Shown: positions 1-9,344, numbered from the stretch's first letter. The stretch: 61,126 nucleotides of DNA from Hirschia sp. (GCA_002709235.1 PAQI01000026.1:16930-78055); one strand, 5' to 3'. Numbers and translations: made by a program. Notes: generated by a model from the sequence alone, not told the origin.

Positions 1-377
1 TTGGCGAAGCGACATACGCGTTCATGTAGTTGGCTATATGTGATGTGCTCGGATTGGGAGGGGTCATCACCTTCCCAGATGATGGCGACATCATCCGCCT
101 TTTCCGGCAAGTGACGATCAATGCAGTTCGCCGAGATGTTCAATTCGCCATCTGCGAACCACTTCACATGTAGATCATTCTTGTCCCAGGAAACGTCCTT
201 TACCTGCGTAAAAGGCTTTGACCAGGTAATCCGCATGCCATGTTCGCGCCAGAAGCCATCCGGATCATTGATGGAACGGGCATACATTTCAGCATAGCGG
301 TCATCATCGATCAGCGCATCCTTCGCAAAAGCTTCCGGTACTGGAAATACATGTTCCTCATGACTCATGGCGTTCAT
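1..377 (-). CDS. acs: Acetyl-CoA synthetase, 5' end only
   Basis: Partial gene that runs off the left edge; only the first ~125 residues are present. The reverse-strand translation contains the N-terminal landmarks of acetyl-CoA synthetases: a RYAEMYARSINDPDGFW stretch, then LNISANCIDRHL, then AIIWEGD and ITYSQLHERVCRFA. The family activates acetate with ATP and CoA in the cytoplasm to give acetyl-CoA. Two in-frame ATGs lie at 377 and 368; neither has a strong Shine-Dalgarno, so the start is uncertain by three codons. It is divergent from the crotonase gene at 661, with about 280 bases between them holding no gene I can recognise. A propionyl-CoA synthetase paralogue is less likely from the motif spelling but cannot be excluded on a fragment. 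Confidence 0.85.
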   Translation of the reverse strand, partial: MNAMSHEEHVFPVPEAFAKDALIDDDRYAEMYARSINDPDGFWREHGMRITWSKPFTQVKDVSWDKNDLHVKWFADGELNISANCIDRHLPEKADDVAIIWEGDDPSQSEHITYSQLHERVCRFA

Positions 378-660
378 CCCGTCTGTTTTGTTCGCGCCTT
401 CTTCAGGACAGTGCCCTTAGGAGAGAAGGTCGTGTTATAAGTATCACCGATGCTCAGTTATCCTGCGTAACAATGCCTTGAGGAAGGCAAAAGCCTATCA
501 AAAATGACGAGGAAGCCCCTGTAATCGTCTCAGATCTGAAACAATCTCGGTTCCAAACCGAATACAGAGAATTTGAGAGCATCTGTGGACTTGCCATCGC
601 ATCTTTCGGATCTAGAGCGTTGATGATCAGATTCAGACCAATAACTTCGGAGCCTCATCG

Positions 661-1473
661 ATGGCGGTAGTTCAAGTTCCAGCGAGTGATTTCAATCCAA
701 TGATTGCAGAAATATCCGACGGGATCGGATTGCTGACATTCTGTAGGCCACAGCAGAAGAATGCTGCAGGTCGACTGTTCTGGAAACGCCTTTCGGCCCA
801 AATAGCTGAATATGATCAAAACCCTGCCATTCATGTCATCGTGCTAACCGGTGGCCCGACCGGTCCTTTTTGTGCGGGGGCCGATATCACGGAATTTACC
901 GAGGTGTTCGCGACTGAAGAAGCAGTCGAGGACTATCTGGATGTAATGGAGAGCGCCATTGCTTCACTTGAACAAAGCCCCAAACCAGTCATAGCGGCGA
1001 TAGAAGGTGTTTGCATCGGTGCTGGTGTCGCAATCGCAAGCGCTTGTGATGTCAGGGTGTGTGCTCAGGATACAAAATTCGGCGTTACGCCAGCCAATCT
1101 GGGTATCATGTATTCAGGAAACGACGTTGAGCGCCTGATCAGACTTGTTGGTGAGGCAAATGCGAAGTTCTTCCTGATGACTGGAAAGCTGGTCGACACT
1201 CCCAAAGCTGACCAGATGGGGCTTGTATCCGTGAGCGTCGAACAAGGCCAAGCTCATGAGGAAGCGCTGAAGCTGGCGCAGCACATGGTGAGCCGATCGC
1301 AAACCACGCTTCAATTTGTAAAAGCTGTTATCAGGGATATCAGTGGAAATTCGGATTTTAAAACGCCAGCCCGACAATATTTCAAAGAAGCTGTATTTGG
1401 TGATGACTTCAAGGAAGGTGTTCGTGCATTCTCTGAGAAGCGAAAGCCTGAATTTCCTTCATCCCGGACATGA
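661..1473 (+). CDS. Crotonase-fold (enoyl-CoA hydratase/isomerase family) protein lacking both catalytic Glu
   Basis: 270 residues, the usual length for a single-domain crotonase. The first oxyanion-hole segment FCAGADI (residues 70-76) and the second, GVCIGAGVAIASACDVR (116-132), are clear, so it should bind an acyl-CoA thioester. The two glutamates of classical enoyl-CoA hydratase are missing: the GGGCELA glutamate is Ala124, and the PE glutamate of the FxxPExxLG segment is Pro144 in FGVTPANLG. It is therefore probably not an ordinary beta-oxidation hydratase; an isomerase, hydrolase, decarboxylase or lyase of the superfamily is possible. A GGAG about 9 bases upstream supports the ATG at 661. 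It sits upstream of the methylmalonyl-CoA mutase genes on the same strand, with a 218-base gap to mutA, which suggests but does not prove a role in short or branched acyl-CoA breakdown. Confidence 0.85.
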   Translation: MAVVQVPASDFNPMIAEISDGIGLLTFCRPQQKNAAGRLFWKRLSAQIAEYDQNPAIHVIVLTGGPTGPFCAGADITEFTEVFATEEAVEDYLDVMESAIASLEQSPKPVIAAIEGVCIGAGVAIASACDVRVCAQDTKFGVTPANLGIMYSGNDVERLIRLVGEANAKFFLMTGKLVDTPKADQMGLVSVSVEQGQAHEEALKLAQHMVSRSQTTLQFVKAVIRDISGNSDFKTPARQYFKEAVFGDDFKEGVRAFSEKRKPEFPSSRT

Positions 1474-1490
1474 TCCCTCATGAGATAATG

Positions 1491-1519
1491 TTCAGAATTC
1501 AGTTGCTTGCGGATATAAT
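1491..1519 (+). promoter_or_regulatory. Candidate sigma-70 promoter for the mutAB operon
   Basis: A perfect TATAAT lies at 1514-1519, and TTCAGA (4 of 6 matches to TTGACA) at 1491-1496, with exactly 17 bases between them. It falls in the gap between the crotonase gene and mutA and would give a leader of about 165 bases. Seen by eye only; no transcription start data. Confidence 0.4.
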
Positions 1520-1691
1520 TCGACACTTCAGGATACGAGAATCAGTTCATGACGAAACCAAACCGAGGGGTGAGTTTTCGTCCCTTTGAATACGGCAATG
1601 CGACATCGTAGCCCAAGACTCATCAATTGTATTGACGACAGGCGATGATACAGTCTGTAAAACGATAGAAAAAAACATGGAGCAAGAATTT

Positions 1692-3701
1692 ATGGCGGAC
1701 GATATTCTTCCTCTGTCGAATGATTTCCCAGAGAGCGATGAATCTCAATGGCTCAAGCTGGTCGACAAGGCACTGAAAGGCGCTCCGCCTGAGAAGCTGA
1801 ATTCCACGACCAGTGACGGACTGACGGTCAAGGCACTTTATCGGGAAACGGATGCAGCGACTTCTGAAGATCCTTACGGTTTTCCCGGCATAGCGCCCTT
1901 CATTCGCGGTGGCGCTCCCCTTCCGGATGAATTCCTGCCCTGGGATATTCGCCAGATCATTGCCCACCCGGATCCCGAAACGGCCAGCTCCGAGATCATG
2001 AAGGATCTTGAAAGTGGTGTCAGTTCCATTGAACTTCGTGTCGATGAAGCTGGCGGTCGCGGTGTCTGCATTCGCCACAAGGATGATGTTTCCAAGGTTC
2101 TGGATGGCGTCATGCTCGATCTGGCCGCTATCGGTCTGGATGCAACGGGTGAATCCTCTGGTGCCGATCTGGCTGTGGCCGCCATTGTTGCGGCTTCCAT
2201 TGCCGACAAGGGTGGCGATCTCGCTGCACAGAATGTGGCGTTCAATGTCGATCCAATTGGCACTCTCGTGCGAACCGGATATCTGACAGAAAGTTTCGAT
2301 GAGAGTGTCAAGAGCGCCCTTTCCTTTGCCAAGGATGCCGGAGCAGATTTTTCATCCGCGACGTTCCTGAGGGTTGATGCCCGTCCGGCACATGAAGCTG
2401 GCGGATCGGAAGCGCAGGAGCTGGCACTGCTGGCTACGAGCGCCGTGACCTATCTGCGGTCCGGTCTGGAAGCGGGTATGGACGGTGAGGCAGTTGCCAA
2501 GAGCATGCTGTTCACAATGTCCTGTGGTGCTGATGTTCTTCGTGAAATTTCCAAGATCAAGGCTGCACGCCGCATTTGGGGAAAGATCGTAGAAGCCTTT
2601 GGCATCGCTCCTGTTCCCATGAAGATTCAGTCGATATCCTCGCGTCGCATGCTGACGGCTCGTGACCCGTGGACCAATATGCTCCGCAATTCCGCTGCGT
2701 GTTTTGGCGCAGGTGTGGGTGGCGCAGACATTGTGACGATCCGACCCTTTACGGACGCGCTCGGACTGCCTGCGAGCCTTGGGCGTCGGATTGCCCGCAA
2801 TACCCAGATCATGGCGCAGGAAGAATCCTTCCTTGGGCGGGTCATGGATCCGACCGGAGGTGCCTGGAGCGTTACCAGACTTTCCGAAGACATGGCGCAG
2901 CAAGCATGGGCAGAATTCCAGAAGATCGAAGCTGAAGGTGGCATCGCCAAATCCTTCGAGATCGGGCGTTTCCAGGCTGATGTTTCGACGGTTCGCGCGA
3001 AGCGTCAGAAGGATGTTGCGACACGGCGAGAACTGGTTACCGGTGTATCAGACTTTCCCAATCTGGATGAAATCCCGGCTCCTGTCACCGAGGTGGATCT
3101 GGATGGCATTCTTGCAAAAGCTGCAAAATCCACCGGCAAGTCTCCTGACGGTAAATCATGGTCCGCTTTGCTGTCCGCAGCCAAGAATGGCGCATGTATC
3201 GAAGACCTCAAGTCTGATGAGCATTCTGTAGAAGTCGATTCACTCTGGCCGATGCGATTGTCCAGTCCGTTCGAGCGTTTGAGAGATCATGCTGAGGCAT
3301 TCGAGACAAAGACAGGCAAGAAGGCAAAGGTTCTTCTGGCGACTCTCGGCCCGCAGTCTGAACATACTGCGCGACTGACCTTTGCTCAAAACCTCTTTGC
3401 TGCTGGCGGTATTCACGCGGAAGTCCTGAACGGGACACCTGCAGAGCTTGGCAAAGGTCTTGCGACAACAGGATGTATTCTCGCCTGCTTGTGTGGTTCA
3501 GATGATCGCTACGCAGCTGAAGCGGCTGACGCTGCACGGGCCCTTGGGGCGGCAGGTGTGTCTCGCCTCTATCTGGCTGGCAAGCCGGGCGACAAGGAAG
3601 CCACGCTGCGCGAAGCAGGCATTGATGAATTCATTCATGTTGGCGTCGATGTCGTAGCTTGCCTGGAAATCGCCCTTTCTGAACTGGGATTGTCTGTCTG
3701 A
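1692..3701 (+). CDS. mutA: Methylmalonyl-CoA mutase small (beta) subunit
   Basis: About 669 residues, normal for the small subunit of the heterodimeric enzyme. It pairs with MutB to interconvert methylmalonyl-CoA and succinyl-CoA, feeding propionate, odd-chain fatty acids and Val/Ile into the TCA cycle. The N-terminal TIM-barrel part carries FPGIAPFIRGG and a DPWTNMLRNSAACFGAGVGG segment. The C-terminal flavodoxin-like part (KAKVLLATLGPQSEHTARL) lacks the DxHxxG cobalamin-ligand motif, as expected for the non-catalytic subunit. Start chosen at ATG 1692 because GGAG at 1679-1682 lies 9 bases ahead; the frame is open upstream to a TTG at 1632 and an ATG at 1677, but neither is as well placed. 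mutB follows after 63 bases. Confidence 0.95.
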   Translation: MADDILPLSNDFPESDESQWLKLVDKALKGAPPEKLNSTTSDGLTVKALYRETDAATSEDPYGFPGIAPFIRGGAPLPDEFLPWDIRQIIAHPDPETASSEIMKDLESGVSSIELRVDEAGGRGVCIRHKDDVSKVLDGVMLDLAAIGLDATGESSGADLAVAAIVAASIADKGGDLAAQNVAFNVDPIGTLVRTGYLTESFDESVKSALSFAKDAGADFSSATFLRVDARPAHEAGGSEAQELALLATSAVTYLRSGLEAGMDGEAVAKSMLFTMSCGADVLREISKIKAARRIWGKIVEAFGIAPVPMKIQSISSRRMLTARDPWTNMLRNSAACFGAGVGGADIVTIRPFTDALGLPASLGRRIARNTQIMAQEESFLGRVMDPTGGAWSVTRLSEDMAQQAWAEFQKIEAEGGIAKSFEIGRFQADVSTVRAKRQKDVATRRELVTGVSDFPNLDEIPAPVTEVDLDGILAKAAKSTGKSPDGKSWSALLSAAKNGACIEDLKSDEHSVEVDSLWPMRLSSPFERLRDHAEAFETKTGKKAKVLLATLGPQSEHTARLTFAQNLFAAGGIHAEVLNGTPAELGKGLATTGCILACLCGSDDRYAAEAADAARALGAAGVSRLYLAGKPGDKEATLREAGIDEFIHVGVDVVACLEIALSELGLSV

Positions 3702-3764
3702 GAGCGGCAATTGGTGCTGACCTCATCAACCCATTGAATATTATTGCTCACCGGAGCCAAATAC

Positions 3765-5936
3765 ATGTCCAACACTTCACCGGACTTCACAAAGATTGAT
3801 CTGAGCAGCTCCCCTTCAACGGGGACCGCAAAGGACTGGGCCAAACTCGCCGGTGGTGACGCTGGAAAAGTGTGGAACACACCAGAAGAACTGCCGGTCA
3901 AACCCGTCTATTCTGCTGAAGATGTTTCCCAGCTCGATTTCCTGGATGACTATCCTGGTCTGGCCCCGTTCGGACGTGGCCCCTACCCAACCATGTACAC
4001 CCAGCGTCCATGGACCATTCGCCAGTATGCTGGTTTTTCGACCGCTGAAGATTCTAATGCATTCTACCGCCGCAACCTGGCAGCGGGTCAGCGCGGGCTG
4101 TCGATCGCCTTCGACCTGGCCACGCACCGTGGTTATGACTCGGATCACCCTCGCGTTGTCGGTGATGTCGGCATGGCGGGTGTCGCGATTGACTCCATCC
4201 TGGACATGCGCACGCTTTTCTCCGGCATTCCGCTCGACAAGATGTCCGTATCGATGACGATGAACGGTGCTGTACTGCCCGTCATGGCACTCTATATCGT
4301 GGCAGCTGAGGAACAGGGTGTGAGCCCTGAAAAGCTGGCGGGAACGATTCAGAACGATGTTCTGAAAGAATTCATGGTGCGTAACACCTATATCTATCCG
4401 CCAGTGCCTTCCATGCGGATCATTTCGGACATCTTTGCCTACACGTCGCAGAACATGCCGAAATTCAACTCGATTTCGATTTCCGGCTATCACATGCAGG
4501 AAGCAGGTGCGACGGCCGATCTGGAGCTGGCCTATACGCTGGCGGATGGTATCGAATATATCCGCGCTGGTCGTGCAGCGGGACTGGATGTTGATGCCTT
4601 TGCGCCTCGTCTCTCGTTTTTCTGGGCGATTGGCATGAACTACTTCATGGAAGTGGCCAAGATGCGTGCCGCACGCATGTTGTGGGCACGACTGGTGAAG
4701 CAGTTTGACCCCAAATCCGACAAATCCCTTTCCTTGCGCACACACTCACAGACCTCGGGTTGGTCGCTGACCGCACAGGACGTGTACAACAATGTTGTGC
4801 GTACCTGCTATGAGGCCATGGCTGCTGCTGGTGGGCAGACCCAGTCCCTGCACACCAACGCATTCGATGAAGCTCTTGCGCTTCCGACCGATTTCTCGGC
4901 GCGGATTGCACGTAACACGCAGATCTTCCTCCAGCAGGAGGCTGGAACCTGTCAGACAATCGATATGTGGGGAGGTTCCTATTATGTTGAACGCCTGACC
5001 CACGATCTTGCCCAACGCGCACTCGGACATATCGAGGAAGTCGAAGAAATGGGCGGCATGGCGAAGGCGATTGAAGAAGGCCTGCCCAAGCTCAGGATAG
5101 AGGAAGCTGCGGCCAAGACTCAGGCGCGCATCGACTCCGGCGTTCAGACTGTTGTAGGCGTCAACAAGTTCCGTCTGGACGAACCAGAGGACGTGCCTGT
5201 TCTCAAGGTCGACAATGACAACGTACGCCGCATGCAGCTGGAAAAACTCGCCAAGCTGAAGGCGGAGCGCAATAATGAGAAAGTCGACCAGACCCTGAAG
5301 GCGATCAGTCATTCAGTGGAATCTGGCGAGGGCAATTTGCTTGCTCTGGCGGTGGACGCTGCACGCGCTCATGCGACCGTTGGTGAAATCTCCGAAGCGA
5401 TCGAGAAGGTCGTGGGTCGTCACAAGGCCGTTATCAAGTCAATTCAGGGAGTTTACGCTGCTGGTATGAGCGCAAAATCCGATCGCGTTGATCGCGCCCG
5501 CAAACTTGCTGATGAATTTGAGAACAAGGAAGGTCGTCGTCCACGCATCCTGATCGCCAAGATGGGTCAGGATGGACATGACCGCGGACAGAAAGTTGTG
5601 GCGTCAGGCATGGCGGATCTGGGTTGGGATGTCGATATCGGCCCCTTGTTCCAGACACCTGATGAAGCGGCGCGCCAGGCCGTTGAAAATGATGTTCATG
5701 TGGTCGCTGCTTCTTCTCTTGCAGCTGGACACCTGACACTCGTACCCGCGCTGAAGGCGGCTTTGGCCGAGCAGGACCGTAGTGATGTCATGATCGTTGT
5801 GGGTGGTGTTGTTCCGCCTCAGGACTATGATGCCTTGTATGAATCGGGTGCAACCGCCATCTTTGCACCTGGGACCGTTATCGCAGAAGCAGCCATCGAA
5901 CTGATCGAAAAGCTGAGGTCTGAACTGGGACATTAA
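3765..5936 (+). CDS. mutB: Methylmalonyl-CoA mutase large (alpha) subunit
   Basis: About 723 residues, full length. The catalytic barrel comes first ([21 protein letters not shown], then [22 protein letters not shown]). The C-terminal B12-binding domain carries the intact DGHDRG motif (His about residue 605) followed by the [14 protein letters not shown] segment. This is the adenosylcobalamin-binding, radical-forming subunit. Start set at ATG 3765: GGAG at 3753-3756 is 8 bases upstream. The frame extends to a TTG at 3744, which is less plausible. It requires MeaB, encoded three genes downstream, for cofactor protection. No cobalamin riboswitch is visible upstream of mutA or mutB. Confidence 0.97.
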   Translation: MSNTSPDFTKIDLSSSPSTGTAKDWAKLAGGDAGKVWNTPEELPVKPVYSAEDVSQLDFLDDYPGLAPFGRGPYPTMYTQRPWTIRQYAGFSTAEDSNAFYRRNLAAGQRGLSIAFDLATHRGYDSDHPRVVGDVGMAGVAIDSILDMRTLFSGIPLDKMSVSMTMNGAVLPVMALYIVAAEEQGVSPEKLAGTIQNDVLKEFMVRNTYIYPPVPSMRIISDIFAYTSQNMPKFNSISISGYHMQEAGATADLELAYTLADGIEYIRAGRAAGLDVDAFAPRLSFFWAIGMNYFMEVAKMRAARMLWARLVKQFDPKSDKSLSLRTHSQTSGWSLTAQDVYNNVVRTCYEAMAAAGGQTQSLHTNAFDEALALPTDFSARIARNTQIFLQQEAGTCQTIDMWGGSYYVERLTHDLAQRALGHIEEVEEMGGMAKAIEEGLPKLRIEEAAAKTQARIDSGVQTVVGVNKFRLDEPEDVPVLKVDNDNVRRMQLEKLAKLKAERNNEKVDQTLKAISHSVESGEGNLLALAVDAARAHATVGEISEAIEKVVGRHKAVIKSIQGVYAAGMSAKSDRVDRARKLADEFENKEGRRPRILIAKMGQDGHDRGQKVVASGMADLGWDVDIGPLFQTPDEAARQAVENDVHVVAASSLAAGHLTLVPALKAALAEQDRSDVMIVVGGVVPPQDYDALYESGATAIFAPGTVIAEAAIELIEKLRSELGH

Positions 5937-5957
5937 TCCAACGCTCAGGAGTAGCTC

Positions 5958-6281
5958 ATGATTGAAGGAACCGAATTGGAACGCTGGTTGGCGGGCCTTG
6001 CCGAGACCGTAGGTGAGGTGCTCTGGCGAGATTGGGATCCCTGCGATGTCAATGAAAACCCTGCAAGCGACCAGTATTATGCCGAGTTTGTTCCAGCTGT
6101 CATGCGGCTCCTTCTGAACGAAGCGCCCCCTGCAGAGATTGCGGACTTTCTCTGGAGAATGGAGGAAGAGCGGCTGAAACTTTCGGTTTCAACATCTGAT
6201 ACCGTTGATGCCGCAAATATGTTGGTCAATGAGGCACGCATCTATTTTTCAGAGCACCCTCGCCCGGATTTTCCACAGTGA
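5958..6281 (+). CDS. Small acidic protein of unknown function in the mutAB-meaB operon
   Basis: 107 residues, acidic, no signal peptide or membrane segment. An AGGAG at about 5948-5952, just ahead of ATG 5958, supports it as a real gene. The WDPCDVNENPASDQYYAEFVP stretch resembles a pattern (W-D/N-P-x-x-V, then a D-x-Y-Y acidic/aromatic cluster) found in scattered small uncharacterised proteins; I cannot assign a function. It starts 22 bases after mutB and ends just ahead of the lipoprotein gene, so it is probably co-transcribed with the mutase genes. A chaperone or assembly role for the mutase would be pure guesswork. Confidence 0.7.
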   Translation: MIEGTELERWLAGLAETVGEVLWRDWDPCDVNENPASDQYYAEFVPAVMRLLLNEAPPAEIADFLWRMEEERLKLSVSTSDTVDAANMLVNEARIYFSEHPRPDFPQ

Positions 6282-6325
6282 GCTCTTCATTGGCTGGAAA
6301 TCACAGTCACAGAGAAGGAAGCCTT

Positions 6326-6817
6326 ATGCGCAAACTGATCATCGGGACTGTAAGTGCCCTGCTGCTTGCCAGCTGTGCGTCGGCACCTACCGAATATCAG
6401 CCACTCGCCAAGAACGGAGTGGGATACAAGGAAATCCAGATTGAATCGAACCGCTATCGCGTGACCTTTGCAGGGGGCGCAAAAGCAGATCGCCTTGAGA
6501 CGGAAGCCCTGGCGTTGAGACGCGCCGCTGAACTGACGGTCGAGAACGGCTATGACTGGTTCAGGGTGGTACGGGATGAGAACTGGACAGAAGGCTCCAA
6601 AGGCAGCTCCGGTCGTCCTTCAGTGGGCATTGGCGCTTCTGGTGGTTCAGGTGGCGGTGTCGGCGTTGGAATGGGTGTAGGTATTGACCTCACTCCTGAC
6701 AGAAGTCGGCCGAATACTCTCATCGAGATCCTGATGGGAAAGGGTGAGAAACCTGATGGCGACAGCGATGTGCATGACGCACGCGCTATCCTGACTGCGC
6801 AGAATTCATACGAATGA
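6326..6817 (+). CDS. CC0125/CC1285-family lipoprotein
   Basis: About 163 residues. The N-terminus MRKLIIGTVSALLLASCAS is a lipoprotein signal with lipobox L-A-S-C. The GYKEIQIESNRYRVTFAGG segment followed by RAAELTVENGYDWFRVVRD matches my memory of the Caulobacter CC0125/CC1285 lipoprotein family, whose function is unknown. A glycine/serine/valine-rich stretch (GIGASGGSGGGVGVGMGVGI) sits in the second half and is probably a flexible or membrane-apposed linker. Start chosen at ATG 6326, preceded by AAGGAA; an upstream in-frame ATG at 6278 would put 16 residues ahead of the signal peptide. Its stop overlaps the meaB start by four bases (ATGA), so it is translationally coupled to meaB. Confidence 0.8.
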   Translation: MRKLIIGTVSALLLASCASAPTEYQPLAKNGVGYKEIQIESNRYRVTFAGGAKADRLETEALALRRAAELTVENGYDWFRVVRDENWTEGSKGSSGRPSVGIGASGGSGGGVGVGMGVGIDLTPDRSRPNTLIEILMGKGEKPDGDSDVHDARAILTAQNSYE

Positions 6818-7794
6818 GACAAGCACCAAAGCCAGAAGACGTCAGATCCCGCTCGGGACTTGCTCGCGCTATTACGCTTGTCGAGTCCAAACGGAAGGAT
6901 CACCAGATCCAGGCAAGAGATCTGCTGGCAAAGGTCATGATGGACACTGGCAAGGCACACCGTATCGGAATTACGGGAGTGCCGGGTGTCGGTAAATCCA
7001 CATTCATTGATGCATTTGGATCGCTTCTGATTTCAATGGGCAAGAAGGTGGCGGTTCTGGCCGTTGATCCATCCTCACGCCGACATGGCGGGTCCATATT
7101 GGGCGACAAGACGCGGATGGACCGCCTTTCAGTTGCTCCCAATGCGTTTGTGCGCCCCTCTCCTGCCGGAGACACTCTGGGCGGCGTTGCGCGCAAGACG
7201 CGAGAGACATTGTTACTTTGTGAGGCTGCGGGTTATGACGTCATCCTCGTCGAAACAGTCGGCGTCGGGCAGTCAGAAACCGTTGTCGCCGATATGGTGG
7301 ATGTATTTCTGGTTTTGATGCTTCCCAATGCAGGTGACGAATTGCAGGGCATCAAGAAAGGCGTGCTTGAAGTCGCGGACATCATTGCCGTCAACAAATC
7401 GGATATTGATATTTCCGCGGCCAAACGCGCGGCACGGCACTATCAGAATGCGCTACACATTCTGGAGCCTGTTGACCCCAGCTGGAACCCGCCGGTCGTG
7501 ACCATTTCAGGTGAAGCTGAACAAGGGTTGGAAGACCTATGGGATCTGCTGGCGCTTCATCGCAAGAAAACCATGGAAAGCGGATCGCACAATAGTCGTC
7601 GGTCTGCACAGCAATTGCGTTGGCTGGAAACTCTGATTGACGATGGATTGAGAGAGGCTTTCGCATCCCGACCGGAAACAGCAGCGCTCTATGTGGATAT
7701 CCGGCAGAAGGTCGCTGCTGGTGAAATGCCCGCCAGCCTGGCGTCAGATGTACTGTTGGAGCAATTCCTCACAACAAACCGAGAGAAGGTCTGA
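6814..7794 (+). CDS. meaB: Methylmalonyl-CoA mutase-associated GTPase MeaB
   Basis: 326 residues, typical of the MeaB/ArgK P-loop GTPase family. Walker A is GVPGVGKS at residues 55-62, a DPSSRRHGGSILGDKTRM segment follows, then VETVGVGQSE (switch II region), and NKSD is at 194-197. MeaB gates cofactor loading and protects methylmalonyl-CoA mutase from inactivation in the cytoplasm. Its place downstream of mutAB fits exactly. The start overlaps the lipoprotein stop by four bases (ATGA at 6814) and its stop overlaps the next start by one base (TGATG at 7792-7796), so the genes are coupled. Confidence 0.95.
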   Translation: MRQAPKPEDVRSRSGLARAITLVESKRKDHQIQARDLLAKVMMDTGKAHRIGITGVPGVGKSTFIDAFGSLLISMGKKVAVLAVDPSSRRHGGSILGDKTRMDRLSVAPNAFVRPSPAGDTLGGVARKTRETLLLCEAAGYDVILVETVGVGQSETVVADMVDVFLVLMLPNAGDELQGIKKGVLEVADIIAVNKSDIDISAAKRAARHYQNALHILEPVDPSWNPPVVTISGEAEQGLEDLWDLLALHRKKTMESGSHNSRRSAQQLRWLETLIDDGLREAFASRPETAALYVDIRQKVAAGEMPASLASDVLLEQFLTTNREKV

Positions 7795-8210
7795 TGTCGC
7801 AAGACGCAAATCCCGCACTAAAAATATGTGCTGGTGGGTGTCACTGCGGAAATGTCAGATTTGAAGTCCTGTTACCGAACGAGATCGTCGTTGAAAGCTG
7901 CAATTGCTCAATCTGCTTCAAGACCGGCAATGCTCACATCATAGTTCCGACCAGTCGGTTTTCTCTAAAAGCCGGGACATCAGCCCTCACCGAATACCGT
8001 TTCAATACCGGGGTCGCGCAACATCTGTTTTGCTCCAACTGCGGTGTGACCAGTTTTTACATCCCAAGATCCAACCCTGATGGGGTCGCTGTGACCCATG
8101 CCTGTCTCGACAGACCGGATGACTTCGAAAAGATCAGCGTGAATTTGTTTGACGGCCAGAATTGGGAAGCCAATGCAGGCGCATTGGCTTCACGATCGAT
8201 CCCGGATTAG
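7794..8210 (+). CDS. GFA/CENP-V domain zinc-binding protein
   Basis: 138 residues. It shows the cysteine pattern of the glutathione-dependent formaldehyde-activating (GFA, CENP-V) fold: GGCHCGNVRF (Cys16, Cys18), CNCSIC (36, 38, 41) and CSNCG (80, 83), which should bind two zinc ions. Members are mostly uncharacterised; a few act on glutathione-aldehyde adducts. It starts within the meaB stop codon, so it is the last gene of the mut operon, but a role in propionate metabolism is not established. The gene ends six bases before the convergent end of the HhH gene. Confidence 0.85.
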   Translation: MSQDANPALKICAGGCHCGNVRFEVLLPNEIVVESCNCSICFKTGNAHIIVPTSRFSLKAGTSALTEYRFNTGVAQHLFCSNCGVTSFYIPRSNPDGVAVTHACLDRPDDFEKISVNLFDGQNWEANAGALASRSIPD

Positions 8211-8216
8211 ACGATA

Positions 8217-9344
8217 TCAGGACTGCTTGCCTTCTCTGTACTTTCGCTGACCATCTGTCTCTTCGCCTTTTGCCAGCAATTTGCACTGATCTATCCAGTT
8301 CTCACGACGGATACGGCCCTTGAATGTCAGTCGCTCGTCGACCCAGTCGATTTCCTTCTCTGTACAGGATGCGATCTGGGCGAAGTGGAAAATGCCTAGC
8401 TCATGTAGCAGTTTTTCCAGTTTGGGCCCCACACCAGCGATCTCCCGAAGATCGTCAGCCTTGCCACCAAATGCGGCTTTCAATGTTGCTGGTTTACCGT
8501 CAGCACCGCTAGCGACATATCCTTCATCCTTCTCGATTGCTGAGAAAAATGCAGCACCGGTAAGACCAGCAATCGAAGCTGTTTCTACGGATGTTTTAGT
8601 CGACGTTTTCCTGGACTTCTTGGACTTTTTCTTTGGTTTGGATTCCGCACCGGAAGACAGTTCTTCTGACTTGACCGCATCTTCCTTAACTCCTTCCTTT
8701 TCAGATGAAACAGGCATGGAAGCTGTGAATGCAGTTACGCCAAGCGATTTAGAGTTTTCCGGTTTTCGCTGCGCGATGGCGGCGTCTTCTTCCAGATATC
8801 GAACACGGCCTTCAAGGTAGCGATTGCGCCACTTCAGACGGGCTTGATCCATGCTGGAGTCCAGCCCTTCATCGCTGCTTGGCTCAGCTCCTGAAGTCTC
8901 AGTCCCACCAGGCTCGGTTTCAGCCAGCTTGCCCTCTAGAAAACGCACCCTGCTTTCAAGGTAACGATTGCGCCATTTGATATCGTCCATGCCGTCAGAA
9001 TCTGTAGCGCCTTCATCTGCATTTCCGACTGCCAAGCCTGTCAGCCCGGTAACTCCTGCTGATCCAGCAGCGGTTGCGGTGGCGAGCTTCGCTTTCAGTC
9101 CGGCGATTTCGTCCCGTTCAGCCGCGAGGTCGCTTTCCAGCTGTGTTACGCGTGAATCGGTATTCGAAGTGATGGCACCTCCAGCTCGTAGCGTTTTTGC
9201 TTCTGCGACGGCGGTATCCCGCTGTGCCACCAGAGCTTCGGTTTCACGGCTGCATCGACGACACCTGAGTGCCCACCCGATCAATCCGCCGCATAGTGCA
9301 GCGAGCAGCATCCAAAGCCACATATGAGCAAATAGATAAAACAT
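8217..9344 (-). CDS. Membrane-anchored coiled-coil protein with WRNRYLE repeats and C-terminal HhH domain
   Basis: 375 residues. One N-terminal membrane segment (about residues 8-27) ends in an RCRRC cluster, followed by coiled-coil (about 33-90), a low-complexity acidic middle, and two copies of KWRNRYLE(S/G)RVR(F/Y)LE starting at residues 123 and 171. A Lys/Ser-rich linker (236-253) leads to a C-terminal helix-hairpin-helix-like domain (LREIAGVGPKLEKLLHELGI, 299-318, then tryptophan-containing helices to about 357). The last domain resembles the 'flap endonuclease-like' HhH found at the ends of several alphaproteobacterial proteins; it usually binds DNA or proteins. It shares one base with the upstream OmpA-like gene (start 9344, stop of that gene 9344), so the two are co-translated. 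Function unknown. Confidence 0.8.
   Translation of the reverse strand: MFYLFAHMWLWMLLAALCGGLIGWALRCRRCSRETEALVAQRDTAVAEAKTLRAGGAITSNTDSRVTQLESDLAAERDEIAGLKAKLATATAAGSAGVTGLTGLAVGNADEGATDSDGMDDIKWRNRYLESRVRFLEGKLAETEPGGTETSGAEPSSDEGLDSSMDQARLKWRNRYLEGRVRYLEEDAAIAQRKPENSKSLGVTAFTASMPVSSEKEGVKEDAVKSEELSSGAESKPKKKSKKSRKTSTKTSVETASIAGLTGAAFFSAIEKDEGYVASGADGKPATLKAAFGGKADDLREIAGVGPKLEKLLHELGIFHFAQIASCTEKEIDWVDERLTFKGRIRRENWIDQCKLLAKGEETDGQRKYREGKQS
8811..8978. repeat. Pair of 24-base direct repeats encoding the WRNRYLE motif
   Basis: The copies at 8811-8834 and 8955-8978 match at 22 of 24 positions by eye and lie 144 bases apart, in frame, inside the HhH-domain gene. They encode the two KWRNRYLE blocks, so they reflect an internal duplication, or strong selection on this motif, rather than a mobile repeat. 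Confidence 0.75.

Noticed and set aside
378-660. Possible small gene or RNA in the acs-crotonase gap
   Set aside because: The only open frame (240-440) is antisense to acs for most of its length; no tRNA-like or terminator structure is visible.
3816-4745. Long open frame (309 codons) on the minus strand inside mutB
   Set aside because: It is fully antisense to a strongly conserved gene, has a His/Arg-rich translation without family features, and follows mutB codon structure. Several similar antisense frames (1874-2332, 2352-2903, 4746-5312) are shadows of the same kind.
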